Origin: Asticcacaulis sp. ZE23SCel15 | GTDB lineage: Bacteria; Pseudomonadota; Alphaproteobacteria; Caulobacterales; Caulobacteraceae | DNA: 64,000 nt | Direction: 5' to 3' | NCBI RefSeq assembly: GCF_030505395.1 | Contig: NZ_CP130044.1 | Span: forward strand, 3,147,001 to 3,211,000 | Shown: positions 19,744 through 27,378 of the stretch, piece after piece | How the letters are laid out: each line of letters starts with the position of its first letter | Numbering within the stretch: the first letter of the stretch is position 1 | Program-made: the position numbers and the translations under genes | Notes under the pieces: generated by a model | The model's input: the letters and a program-made list of their open reading frames with translations, nothing else | What the model was told of the DNA's origin: nothing | Databases searched by the model: none

Positions 19744-19764
19744 AATGTAACCTAGGGTTACATT
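19744..19764. repeat. Perfect 9-3-9 inverted repeat
   Basis: AATGTAACC (19744-19752), TAG, GGTTACATT (19756-19764). Either an operator just downstream of the predicted sigma-54 start or the 5' stem of the transcript. Confidence 0.6.
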
Positions 19765-19789
19765 TTCAGGTTTGAAGAGGGGGCTTCTT

Positions 19790-19882
19790 ATGGGGGCGTA
19801 CCACTTCAAAGCATGGAGATCACTCACTCTGGTCTCCGGATTAACTTATCCCCCTGTCATGCGGCAGGGGGATCTCTTTTAA
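19790..19882 (+). CDS. Small ORF, 30 codons, unknown
   Basis: ATG at 19790, TAA at 19880-19882. GAGGGGG ends six bases before the ATG, one of the strongest Shine-Dalgarno sequences in the window. The peptide starts MGAYHFKAWRSLTLVSGL and contains two prolines and a basic end; it has no clear transmembrane segment or signal peptide. The stop overlaps the last codon of the convergent-facing pcm (stop at 19879) by four bases. Coding status rests only on the ribosome site and position; no homologue known to me. Confidence 0.3.
   Translation: MGAYHFKAWRSLTLVSGLTYPPVMRQGDLF
19848..19880 (+). terminator. Hairpin terminator of the small transcript
   Basis: ATCCCCCTG (19848-19856) pairs with CAGGGGGAT (19865-19873), followed by CTCTTTT on the plus strand. 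It also lies at the 3' end of pcm, read from the other side, but there the tail is not T-rich. Confidence 0.55.
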
Positions 19883-20535
19883 GCGTCTTTGGCGACCCCT
19901 TCGAGCAGCGGCACGAATCGCACCTCGCCCAAATCCTCAACCTCAAAATGATCATCTTTGGTGCGGGTATAGCGCAAAAGCTGCTGCACCGATCCACGGC
20001 CTTGCGGAGCAACCATCACCCCATTGATCTTAAGCTGTGACAACAACGGATGCGGCTCATCAGGAAGTGCCGCGGTGACCAGAATCCGGTCGAACGGCGC
20101 CTGTTCCGGCCAGCCATCCCAGCCGTCGCCGTAGCGATAGATGATATTTTCCAGCATCAGACGCTTATGGCGGATTTCCGCCTCCAGCATCAGCGAACGA
20201 TAGCGCTCAATGGTATAAACATAGCGGCACAGGCGCGACAGGATCGCCGTCTGATAACCCGAACCCGTGCCGATTTCCAGCACCCGGTGACGGGCTTCCA
20301 GTTTTAACGACTGGGTCATCAGGGCGACAATATAGGGCTGAGAGATCGTCTGGCCCGCCGCGATAGGGATGGCGGAATCTTCCCATGACCGGTCAAGGAA
20401 TAGTTCCGGCACGAACAGATCACGCGGCGTATATTCCATCGCGTGCAGCAGGCGTGACTCGGAAATCCCCTGCGCTTTCAAGCTGTTCAATAACCGATGC
20501 AGGCGGGTTTCGGGGACGTCATCGTCTTCGCTCAT
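19879..20535 (-). CDS. pcm: Protein-L-isoaspartate O-methyltransferase
   Basis: 218 residues. Repairs isoaspartyl damage in proteins by methylating the abnormal carboxyl with SAM. Family motifs: [31 protein letters not shown] and the SAM-binding [16 protein letters not shown]. The ATG at 20533-20535 overlaps the surE stop (ATGA), so pcm is translationally coupled to surE, a conserved pair. nlpD follows downstream after a 324-bp gap that carries an opposing small transcript candidate. Confidence 0.95.
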   Translation of the reverse strand: MSEDDDVPETRLHRLLNSLKAQGISESRLLHAMEYTPRDLFVPELFLDRSWEDSAIPIAAGQTISQPYIVALMTQSLKLEARHRVLEIGTGSGYQTAILSRLCRYVYTIERYRSLMLEAEIRHKRLMLENIIYRYGDGWDGWPEQAPFDRILVTAALPDEPHPLLSQLKINGVMVAPQGRGSVQQLLRYTRTKDDHFEVEDLGEVRFVPLLEGVAKDA

Positions 20536-21323
20536 GACGCCACCTCGATCTTTTTCGGCGCAGCCCCACCGAGGGTTTTGCGCAAATGATGGAAGGTATC
20601 ATAATGCGTCAGATCCAGATGCAGCGGCGTCACCGAAATCCGGTTATCGGCCACAGCCTTAAGGTCGGTGCCGTCAACCAGCGTATGTTCCAGATTGTGG
20701 AAATTCATCCAGTAATAGTCGCGCCCGCGCGGATCGACGCGCTTAACGGCGTGCATTTCGTGCAGGTCACGAAAGCCCTGTTTGGTCACTTCAACACCGG
20801 TCACCGCCTCAGCATCGCAATCGGGGAAATTGATATTGATGACGATATCCTTGGGCCAGCCGTGTTCCAGCAAGTTGGAAATCACCGGCGCACCATAGGC
20901 CACCGCAGATGACCACTGCGCCTCAACATCGATATCGAAATCGAGGCACTGCGACAGGGCAATCGACGGCACACCCAGCGACATGCCTTGTAATGCTCCG
21001 GCCACCGTGCCTGATAATGTCACATCCTGCGCAAGGTTAAAGCCGCGATTAACCCCCGACAGCACCAGATCGGGTGGTTCCGGTAGCAGGTCATTGATAG
21101 CGATCTGCACGCAGTCGGTCGGCGTGCCGCTCACCGCATAGACTTGATGGTCGATCCGCTTGGCCCGCAGCGGCTCATGCAGGGTGATCCCCCGCCCCTT
21201 ACCCGACTGCTCGGTCAGCGGGGCGCAGATCCATACATCGTCAGATAGGGCATGGGCGATATCACGCAGGACCTTAAGGCCATAAGCCTCGATGCCATCG
21301 TCATTGGTTAAAAGAATACGCAT
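20532..21323 (-). CDS. surE: 5'-nucleotidase SurE
   Basis: 263 residues from ATG 21321-21323. SurE is a metal-dependent nucleoside monophosphate phosphatase linked to stationary survival. The metal site appears at the very start, [19 protein letters not shown], with NDD as ligands; [31 protein letters not shown] and YSGTVAGA-like text [10 protein letters not shown] follow. An upstream in-frame start would add 16 residues not seen in the family. First gene of surE-pcm. Confidence 0.95.
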   Translation of the reverse strand: MRILLTNDDGIEAYGLKVLRDIAHALSDDVWICAPLTEQSGKGRGITLHEPLRAKRIDHQVYAVSGTPTDCVQIAINDLLPEPPDLVLSGVNRGFNLAQDVTLSGTVAGALQGMSLGVPSIALSQCLDFDIDVEAQWSSAVAYGAPVISNLLEHGWPKDIVININFPDCDAEAVTGVEVTKQGFRDLHEMHAVKRVDPRGRDYYWMNFHNLEHTLVDGTDLKAVADNRISVTPLHLDLTHYDTFHHLRKTLGGAAPKKIEVAS

Positions 21324-21497
21324 GTGACCATCATGGGGGAAACGGGTTTCCCCCATGTCCCCCCTTTTCATAAGGAGAAAAACACCCTTGGGGCGGCCCT
21401 TCGGGGTTTTTCACATTTTGGGTTTAAGTGACTTAGTAGGATCAAACCTAGTGCGATTTTAGTTCGCTCCGCAAGAGAGAGCCAAGAATATTGCTTA

Positions 21498-21557
21498 GAA
21501 CTCCCCCTGATGTAGGGGGAGCTGGTTTTAAGCGTCAGCTTAAAGCCAGAGGGGGTT
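21498..21557 (+). repeat. Compound palindromic repeat, copy 1 (downstream of serS)
   Basis: GAACTCCCCCTGATG then TAGGGGGAGCTG forms one hairpin; a variable stem-loop follows (GGTTTTAAGC ... GCTTAAAGCC) and the element ends CAGAGGGGGTT. It lies in the 268-bp gap 21324-21591 and matches the copies at 23153 and 23253 in the constant parts. This is a repeat type I have seen widely in alphaproteobacterial intergenic DNA; it may also act as terminator for serS. Confidence 0.75.
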
Positions 21558-21591
21558 AAACCCCCACCTCCGCTCTTTACCCGATGTGCGC

Positions 21592-23118
21592 CTATCCTAT
21601 GTGACTTAGGCCACCCATATAGGGCTGCAGTACGTCCGGAATGGCAATCCGCCCCCCCTCATCCTGATAGTTTTCCATAATCGCCACCAGCGTGCGACCG
21701 ACCGCCAGCCCCGACCCGTTAAGCGTATGGGCAAAGCGCGTGCCTTTTTCGCCGGTTTTGCGAATACGGGCATCCATGCGCCGAGCCTGAAAATCCCCGC
21801 AGTTCGAGCAGCTTGAAATCTCACGATAGGTATTTTGCGACGGCAGCCAGACCTCAAGGTCATAGGTCTTGCGCGCCCCAAACCCCATATCGCCGGTACA
21901 CAGCAACATGGTGCGGAAGCTTAAGCCCAGTTTTTTCAGGACGGTCTCAGCGCAGTCGGTCATGCGGTCGTGTTCTGTGGCCGACTGTTCCGGCGTGGTG
22001 ATCGAGACCAGTTCGACCTTCTGGAACTGATGCTGACGGATCATGCCCTTGGTATCGCGCCCCGCCGATCCGGCCTCAGCACGAAAACAGTTGGTCAGCG
22101 CCGTCAGCCGCAGCGGCAGGTCTTCTTCGGACGTGATCGCCTCACGGACAAGATTGGTCAGCGACACTTCGGCGGTGGGGATGAGGTAATACTCATCGTC
22201 AAATTTGCCGTCTTTTAAATCTTTCAAAAATGATGGCCGCAAATCATCTTTAACTTGGGTTGCAAATTCACGCACGGCACCATTAAGCGCTTCGCGAAAA
22301 TGTTCATAATCGCCAAATTTAGAAGCTAAATCTAAGGCAATTTGTTGAATTTCATCATTATATTTCTCCATACCGATATCTGCATCAATAGTGGCCCGAT
22401 CGTGGATAGCATCCCAATCCGTAATTTTTGCAATGAACAAATCATCTTTAAACTTCGGCAATTGACCTGTGCCAAACAGCGCGTGATCCTTGACCAGCAC
22501 TGGCGGATTGACCTCCAGATAGCCATGCTCAGCCGTCTGAACGTCCAGCATCCATTGACCGATCGCGCGTTCCAGCTTTGCAAGCTGGCCTTTCAGCACC
22601 ACAAAGCGCGACCCGCTGATCTTGGCGGCGGCTTCAAAGTCCATCATCGACCCGGCTTGGCCTTTTAGTGCCTCGCCTAAATCGGCGTGATCCTTGGCCG
22701 CAAACGACAAAATATTCGGCGCGCCGTGTTTGCGCAGTTCGACATTGCCCGCTTCGTCTTCACCGTGCGGCACATCGTCAAACGGCAAGTTAGGCAATGA
22801 CGCCAGCAGGTCTTTCAGCGCCTCACCCTTGGCGCGCTCCTGTTCTTGCGCCTCCGCAATCGCGCTTTTCAGGCCCTCAACCTCGGCCATCAATTCGGCG
22901 GCCTTGGCCTCATCTTTTTGGGCCTTGGCCTTGCCGATTTCACCCGACAGCTTTTTTAACTGCGCCTGATTGGTCTCAAACGCCGTCTTGGCCGCGCGCA
23001 GGTCTTTGTCCAGCGTCAACGCCTGATCGACATCGGACTGCGCGGTTTCACGCCCGCGGGATGACCAGCCCTTGACATAAATCTCAGGTGTTTCGCGCAA
23101 AGCCTTGATATCGTGCAT
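21592..23118 (-). CDS. serS: Serine--tRNA ligase with internal insertion
   Basis: 508 residues against about 430 for usual SerRS. Class II synthetase: N-terminal coiled-coil arm (residues 30-105), motif 1 region ending GTGQLPKF (216-223), motif 2 [17 protein letters not shown] (342-358) and motif 3 [19 protein letters not shown] (467-485). Between GTGQLPKF and [12 protein letters not shown] (311-322) there are about 80 additional residues (about 229-308), charged and helical, encoded by 22195-22434. That DNA is AT-rich: 90 of 240 bases in 22201-22440 are G or C, against 34 and 37 of 60 in flanking lines. All catalytic motifs are intact, so the enzyme is probably functional. Confidence 0.95.
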   Translation of the reverse strand: MHDIKALRETPEIYVKGWSSRGRETAQSDVDQALTLDKDLRAAKTAFETNQAQLKKLSGEIGKAKAQKDEAKAAELMAEVEGLKSAIAEAQEQERAKGEALKDLLASLPNLPFDDVPHGEDEAGNVELRKHGAPNILSFAAKDHADLGEALKGQAGSMMDFEAAAKISGSRFVVLKGQLAKLERAIGQWMLDVQTAEHGYLEVNPPVLVKDHALFGTGQLPKFKDDLFIAKITDWDAIHDRATIDADIGMEKYNDEIQQIALDLASKFGDYEHFREALNGAVREFATQVKDDLRPSFLKDLKDGKFDDEYYLIPTAEVSLTNLVREAITSEEDLPLRLTALTNCFRAEAGSAGRDTKGMIRQHQFQKVELVSITTPEQSATEHDRMTDCAETVLKKLGLSFRTMLLCTGDMGFGARKTYDLEVWLPSQNTYREISSCSNCGDFQARRMDARIRKTGEKGTRFAHTLNGSGLAVGRTLVAIMENYQDEGGRIAIPDVLQPYMGGLSHIG

Positions 23119-23152
23119 GGTCTAACGTCCTTCGGTCAATATCGGGGAAATC

Positions 23153-23212
23153 ACCCCCTCTGAGATCAAAGCGTGCGCTTTGCCTCAGCTCCCCCTGCAT
23201 CAGGGGGAGTTC
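23153..23212 (-). repeat. Compound palindromic repeat, copy 2 (inverted)
   Basis: Same element as 21498-21557, in reverse: starts ACCCCCTCTGAG, variable stem AAAGCG/CGCTTT, then CAGCTCCCCCTGCATCAGGG to GAGTTC. With copy 3 it makes a large inverted pair separated by 40 bases upstream of serS. Confidence 0.75.
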
Positions 23213-23252
23213 TTTAAGTTTGACTCGTCCTATCAGAAAGGTTCGCAAATAA

Positions 23253-23305
23253 GAACTCCCCCTGATGCAGGGGGAGCTGAATTTTGCAAAAATTCAGAGG
23301 GGGTT
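23253..23305 (+). repeat. Compound palindromic repeat, copy 3
   Basis: GAACTCCCCCTGATGCAGGG, GGAGCTG, variable stem GAATTTTGCAAAAATTC, then AGAGGGGGTT. It ends four bases from the tatC stop (23309), in the orientation that puts its hairpin in the tatC 3' end. Confidence 0.75.
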
Positions 23306-23308
23306 ACC

Positions 23309-24208
23309 TTACGCCTCGTCCTTGCGGCGCAACTCAATCGCCCGCACGCACCAGATCGAAATTTCGTACAGCAGCACAATCGGCACGGCCAGCATAAGCT
23401 GGGAAATCGGATCGGGCGGGGTCACGACCGCGGCCACGACCACAATGCCCATGATTGCATAACGCCTGCCGGCCCGCAGCATTTCCGCCGTAACCATCCC
23501 CGACAGGCCCAGCAACGTGAGCACTACCGGCAACTGAAAGCACAGCCCGAACGCCAGCATCAGCGTGGTCACTAGCGACAGATAGTCCGACACCTTGGGG
23601 ACCAGTTGCACCGAAACCCCACCGTCGCCAATGATTTGCTGACTTAAAGAGAACCACAACACCATCGGCAGGATGATGTAATATACCAGCGCCATACCCA
23701 GAATGAACAGAGCCGGTGCCGCCACCAGAAACGGCAGAAATGCTGCCCGCTCGCGCTTATAAAGCCCCGGTGCCACGAAGCGATAAACCTGATAGGCCAG
23801 AATGGGGAAACTGAGGATAATCGCGCCAAATCCGGCCATCTTCATCTTGGTGAAGAAAAACTCCAGCGGGGCGGTAAAGATCAGCCCCAGCTTGCTGGCA
23901 CCTAACGGCATCTCTTTGATACCCAACAGCACGCCTACCAGATCGAACATCCCCGCCGGATGGCCACCTGATTCTTTTTCGGCAGCCAGCAGTCGCCCGG
24001 CCATTTCAAACGGATGCAGCAGGAACATATAGATCGGCGTGGCCAACGCAAAACAGAGGATAAACGCCGCCGCAAACGCCACCACCATCCAGATCAGACG
24101 GGTGCGCAATTCGACCAGATGCTCCATCAGCGGCGCGCGCGACGCCTCCATTTCGACCTCATCCGGGTCAGTGTCCTGAACGACCAGTTGGCTATCGGAA
24201 TTACTCAC
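23309..24208 (-). CDS. tatC: Sec-independent protein translocase TatC
   Basis: 299 residues. TatC binds twin-arginine signal peptides and forms the export channel with TatA/B. Six hydrophobic segments; MEHLVELRTRLIWM (about 28-41) is the conserved N-terminal recognition stretch, and FPILAYQVYRFVAPGLYKRE and FGLCFQLPVVL are also typical. GTG start at 24206-24208 lies within the end of tatB (8-bp overlap) with AAGG as ribosome site. Order tatA-tatB-tatC on the minus strand. Confidence 0.96.
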   Translation of the reverse strand: MSNSDSQLVVQDTDPDEVEMEASRAPLMEHLVELRTRLIWMVVAFAAAFILCFALATPIYMFLLHPFEMAGRLLAAEKESGGHPAGMFDLVGVLLGIKEMPLGASKLGLIFTAPLEFFFTKMKMAGFGAIILSFPILAYQVYRFVAPGLYKRERAAFLPFLVAAPALFILGMALVYYIILPMVLWFSLSQQIIGDGGVSVQLVPKVSDYLSLVTTLMLAFGLCFQLPVVLTLLGLSGMVTAEMLRAGRRYAIMGIVVVAAVVTPPDPISQLMLAVPIVLLYEISIWCVRAIELRRKDEA

Positions 24209-24725
24209 TCGTCACCTTTTGGGTCACCTTTTTGGCGCGGGGCTTTCTGGGTTTGGGCGCGACATCGGCGGCCACAGTTTCAACCGCCTTTTTTGTGCGG
24301 CGCGGTTTAGGGGCCGGATTTTCAGGCACGTCAGCGGCGGTCAGGGCGTCAATATGATCGGCATCAGCCGCATCGGGCGACGGGACATCCGCACCATAGG
24401 CTTCGCTGCTAAGGGCGCGCGACGGGCTATGGATGGTGTTGTCGATATCGGCCTGCACCGACTTCATCTCACTGTCGATGTCATCAATAATCGGCGACAG
24501 GGATTTTCCCGACCGCAAGGCTTCGACTTCTTTGCGCAGGTCATCCAGTTCGGACTGGCGGGCCATGTCCTCAAAACTGGTGCGAAATTCATCCGCCATA
24601 GCGCGCATCTTGCCGACAAACCGGCCAAGCTGACGCAACATTTTAGGAAGGTCTTTCGGCCCGACAACGATCAGGGCCACGACGGCAATGACTATGAGCT
24701 CGGAAGCCCCAATACCGGGCAACAT
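24201..24725 (-). CDS. tatB: Sec-independent protein translocase TatB
   Basis: 174 residues: N-terminal membrane helix (GIGASELIVIAVVALIVVGP, residues 4-23) ending with the conserved GPKDLP hinge, an amphipathic helix KMLRQLGRFVGKMRAMADEF and a long acidic and then basic, disordered tail (PKPRRTKKAV). TatB forms the substrate-receptor complex with TatC. Overlaps tatC. A long hairpin separates it from tatA. Confidence 0.95.
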   Translation of the reverse strand: MLPGIGASELIVIAVVALIVVGPKDLPKMLRQLGRFVGKMRAMADEFRTSFEDMARQSELDDLRKEVEALRSGKSLSPIIDDIDSEMKSVQADIDNTIHSPSRALSSEAYGADVPSPDAADADHIDALTAADVPENPAPKPRRTKKAVETVAADVAPKPRKPRAKKVTQKVTSE

Positions 24726-24764
24726 TAATTCAGGCCCTCATCATACAGGCATAAAAACACACAA

Positions 24765-24795
24765 TCAGGCCGCCCGCACCTTAGCGGGGGCCTGA
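24765..24795. promoter_or_regulatory. Hairpin between tatA and tatB
   Basis: TCAGGCC, CCCGC, loop, GCGGG, GGCCTGA form a long GC-rich stem with a single bulge. There is no T run on the minus strand side, so it may set the tatA:tatB ratio by mRNA stabilisation or partial attenuation (inference). Confidence 0.5.
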
Positions 24796-24816
24796 CGGCA
24801 ATACATAACCCAAGGC

Positions 24817-25020
24817 TTAGGCAGCCTTGTTTTCGTCTTTCTTTTCGGACGCGGCGACCGTGGTGTCCTTTGAGTCCGGCTCATCTTTCAGGCCGTCCTT
24901 GAACGCCTTGATGCCCTTGGCAGCGTCACCCATGATGCCCGACAGCTTACCCTTGCCGCCGAACAGGATCAGCGCCACAACCGCAACAATGGCAATGTGC
25001 CAGATGCTGAACGATCCCAT
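24817..25020 (-). CDS. tatA: Sec-independent protein translocase TatA
   Basis: 67 residues. Membrane helix [20 protein letters not shown] (5-24) followed by the [23 protein letters not shown] amphipathic helix and an acidic/lysine tail. The FG(G/R)KxL motif is the TatA hallmark. Pore-forming component of Tat export. The first gene of tatABC; the 105-bp region upstream (25021-25125) probably holds the promoter but also follows the oxygenase gene on the same strand. Confidence 0.95.
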   Translation of the reverse strand: MGSFSIWHIAIVAVVALILFGGKGKLSGIMGDAAKGIKAFKDGLKDEPDSKDTTVAASEKKDENKAA

Positions 25021-25125
25021 GTTACATCTCCTTCACACGATCCGAAATAGCTCCGGATCAGACTTTACCCCATATAGTCAGTCTTTATCCTAACATCAAA
25101 GCGGAAATTGGGCCATGACCTTATG

Positions 25126-25845
25126 TTATGTCCGCGCATCCGGCTTCATACGCACCCACCCCGTCACCGACAAGCGGTTTTTGGCCGCAAATGGAGCGAC
25201 AAAAGACACAGCATGGGCTTGCGGAACCTTGAAAAGGTTGAGCGCGTTCATCACAGGCGTATAGGCCTCACTGATATGGCCATCGGGCGCTATAAATTGC
25301 AATAAACCGCCCCAGTCGCTACGCCAATCACCGCTAAGATTAAGGACATAGGCGAATAATCTGTGCTTTTCTTCATGAGCATCCGTATGTGTCGTCAGGA
25401 AATGCCCAGGACGATAGCGCGTAACCTGCGCGTCACAATAATCGCCACGCGCATCCCCGGTCACGTCAGCAATAAACTTCAGAAATCTATCGCTATTTAG
25501 AAAAGCATAAAGGGCCATAAGATGAGGCAAGGTAGCACGCCCGGCCTCTATCTCATCGGACAAACGGTAGGCATCAAAACGGTACTGAAATCCCGTCGCG
25601 GCTTGCGCATAGACAGCGTCATCAATTCTCTTAAGCAACTCATCATCCAACTGGGCCAATTCGTCTAAAGACAAATCCAGACCTTTCGGGCCGCTATTCA
25701 GAGAGAGTCGCCACGGTATCCCGGTCTCAATCTCCTCCACCAGTGACGTGAGCGCGTCAGGCCGCAAAATGTCTGGAATATGCAGACGGTCATAAGCTTT
25801 GAAAAGCGTATGCAGGCTTTTGACGTCGATGTCCGATCTGAGCAT
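25126..25845 (-). CDS. 2-oxoglutarate/Fe(II)-dependent dioxygenase, prolyl-4-hydroxylase type
   Basis: 239 residues. The iron triad is visible as H153-x-D155 (TTHTDAHEEKHR) and H211 (VPQAHAVSF), with R224 as the 2-oxoglutarate arginine (NRLSVTGW). Strands and order fit the double-stranded beta helix of the P4Hc / 2OG-FeII-Oxy family. Substrate unknown: members hydroxylate prolines in proteins or other molecules. The ATG at 25843-25845 overlaps the scpB stop by one base (TGATG), so it is probably the last gene of the nagZ-scpA-scpB unit. Confidence 0.85.
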   Translation of the reverse strand: MLRSDIDVKSLHTLFKAYDRLHIPDILRPDALTSLVEEIETGIPWRLSLNSGPKGLDLSLDELAQLDDELLKRIDDAVYAQAATGFQYRFDAYRLSDEIEAGRATLPHLMALYAFLNSDRFLKFIADVTGDARGDYCDAQVTRYRPGHFLTTHTDAHEEKHRLFAYVLNLSGDWRSDWGGLLQFIAPDGHISEAYTPVMNALNLFKVPQAHAVSFVAPFAAKNRLSVTGWVRMKPDART

Positions 25846-26501
25846 CAGTCGCCACGATCCTCCTCAAACTCAAAAAAGTCCTGATGGAATTCCGGTTGTT
25901 CCAGTTCCTCAATCGTCAAAGCATCTTCGACCGCTTTTGTGCCCGACGGATCGGGGACGAAAAAGTCTGAGGGCACGTTAAGATCCAGCAACCCTGCCGC
26001 CCGCATTTCCGACGCTCCGGGCAGATCGGCCAGGCTCGGTAGCGAAAACTGCTCAAGGAACGCCTCGGTCGTGCCATAGGTCACCGGCCGTCCGGGTGAA
26101 CGCCTGCGGCCACGTAGCTTGATCAGGTTAAGCTCATGCAGCACATCCAGAGTGCCGCGCGACAGGCCGACGCCGCGCACAGTCTCAATCTCCGCCCGCG
26201 TCACGGGCTGATGGTAGGCGATGATGGCCAACGTTTCCAGCGCGGCCTTTGATAGTTTACGCGGCTCCTCGCGCTCCTCGATCATCAGGTAGGACAGGTC
26301 GATCGCCGTGCGGAACTGCCACTTATCCGCGACGATATCGAGCAGGACGCCGCGTCCGGCATAGTGGGCTTTTAGGGCAGCCAGAGCCTTACCCACCTCA
26401 GCCCCTTCGGGCAGGCGACGCGCCAGATCGGCAGCGGATAATGGCCCCGCCGCCGCAAACAACAGAGCTTCGACGGCGCGCTCTGTTTCCTCATGTGTCA
26501 T
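25845..26501 (-). CDS. scpB: Segregation and condensation protein ScpB
   Basis: 218 residues from ATG 26499-26501, chosen because GGAGG lies six bases upstream. ScpB is the kite subunit of the SMC-ScpAB condensin. Two winged-helix domains: EETERAVEALLFAAAGPL at the start, LSKAALETLAIIAYHQPVTR and IETVRGV in the second, then GRPVTYGTTEAFLEQFSL, all family signatures. It overlaps scpA by 11 bp. An in-frame upstream start (26555) is inside scpA and less likely. Confidence 0.93.
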   Translation of the reverse strand: MTHEETERAVEALLFAAAGPLSAADLARRLPEGAEVGKALAALKAHYAGRGVLLDIVADKWQFRTAIDLSYLMIEEREEPRKLSKAALETLAIIAYHQPVTRAEIETVRGVGLSRGTLDVLHELNLIKLRGRRRSPGRPVTYGTTEAFLEQFSLPSLADLPGASEMRAAGLLDLNVPSDFFVPDPSGTKAVEDALTIEELEQPEFHQDFFEFEEDRGD

Positions 26502-27372
26502 GGGCGACCTCCTCCGAAGCTTGCCGCAAACGCAGATACAGCGGCTCAAAAACACCGAGCTGTTGCAGCGACAAGGCCCCCTCCTTGGTCAGTTCGAGCG
26601 AGGCCGCAAGCGTTGAGGCCAGATAGGATGGCCGCTTCGGTCCATGCTCTCCGACCGGCACCGGGGCCACACTATCCAGCGTAGTCCACTGGGTCAGTTC
26701 GGGTAAAATATCGCGCAGATGATCGCGCGCTTCTTCCAGTTGGTAGGCTTCGGTGCGGCGGGTCGGATCGTAATGCCGATCAATTTCCTTGCGGCGCTGC
26801 GTCACATAGGCCGTCATCAGATCAAAGATCGACGCTTCAATGCGGGATGACGGCACAATCACCAACGCCTGCGGATCACCGCGGGCAAAGACATCGCGCT
26901 TAAGCTGGGGCCGCCCCTGAATGGCCTCAACAGCCTTTCTGATGGCATTCAGTTTTTGCAGGCGAAACGCCAGCGCGGCGGCCAGTTCTTCGGGCGGCGG
27001 CTCATTGGTGGCTTTCCGCTCGGTCTTGGGCAGCAGCAGCCGCGATTTGAGGTAGGCCAGCCAGGACGCCATCACCAGATAATCCGCCGCCAGTGAAAAC
27101 CGAAGACGTCGCGCTTCCTGAATGAACTTCAGATATTGCTCAGCCAGCGTTGTGATCGAAATTTTCAGCAGATCAACTTTTTGCTGGCGCGCCAGTTCCA
27201 GCAGCACATGCAACGGACCTTCGTAGCCCTCCAGATCGAGCACCAGTGCGTCATCGGCTTCGATATCTGGCGCATTGTCAGCCCGACCATTGTCGAAATC
27301 CAGACGATGCTGGAAAACCTCATTTTCCAGAGTCTGGGCCAGTATATCGTCTTTGGAAAGTTTGGGGGCCAC
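26491..27372 (-). CDS. scpA: Segregation and condensation protein ScpA
   Basis: 293 residues, kleisin subunit of condensin. Start is a GTG at 27370-27372, six bases after the nagZ stop; there is no ATG until far into the domain, and the ribosome site is poor. The N-terminal domain reads LDLEGYEGPLHVLLELARQQ, KVDLLKISI, followed by LAADYLVMASWLAYLKSRLL, exactly the family pattern. The C-terminal winged helix is around residues 215-285. Works with ScpB and Smc in chromosome organisation. Confidence 0.93.
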   Translation of the reverse strand: MAPKLSKDDILAQTLENEVFQHRLDFDNGRADNAPDIEADDALVLDLEGYEGPLHVLLELARQQKVDLLKISITTLAEQYLKFIQEARRLRFSLAADYLVMASWLAYLKSRLLLPKTERKATNEPPPEELAAALAFRLQKLNAIRKAVEAIQGRPQLKRDVFARGDPQALVIVPSSRIEASIFDLMTAYVTQRRKEIDRHYDPTRRTEAYQLEEARDHLRDILPELTQWTTLDSVAPVPVGEHGPKRPSYLASTLAASLELTKEGALSLQQLGVFEPLYLRLRQASEEVAHDT

Positions 27373-27378
27373 CTTTGC

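Larger units (their letters stand above)
19730..19880 (+). ncRNA. Candidate sigma-54-dependent small RNA or leader-type transcript
   Basis: Unit defined by a sigma-54-like promoter (19704), a 9-3-9 inverted repeat near its 5' end (19744-19764), a purine-rich GAAG-AGGGGG-CTTC mini-hairpin (19774-19787) and a GC-rich hairpin followed by CTCTTTT at 19848-19880. Length about 150 bases. It also contains a 30-codon ORF, so it may be an mRNA for a small protein, a regulatory RNA, or both. This fills the 324-bp gap between nlpD and pcm. Transcription is not shown. Confidence 0.4.

Noticed and set aside
23896-23912. Second sigma-54-like TGGCAC inside tatC
   Set aside because: The downstream GC is one base out of register and the site is inside a coding region on the other strand.
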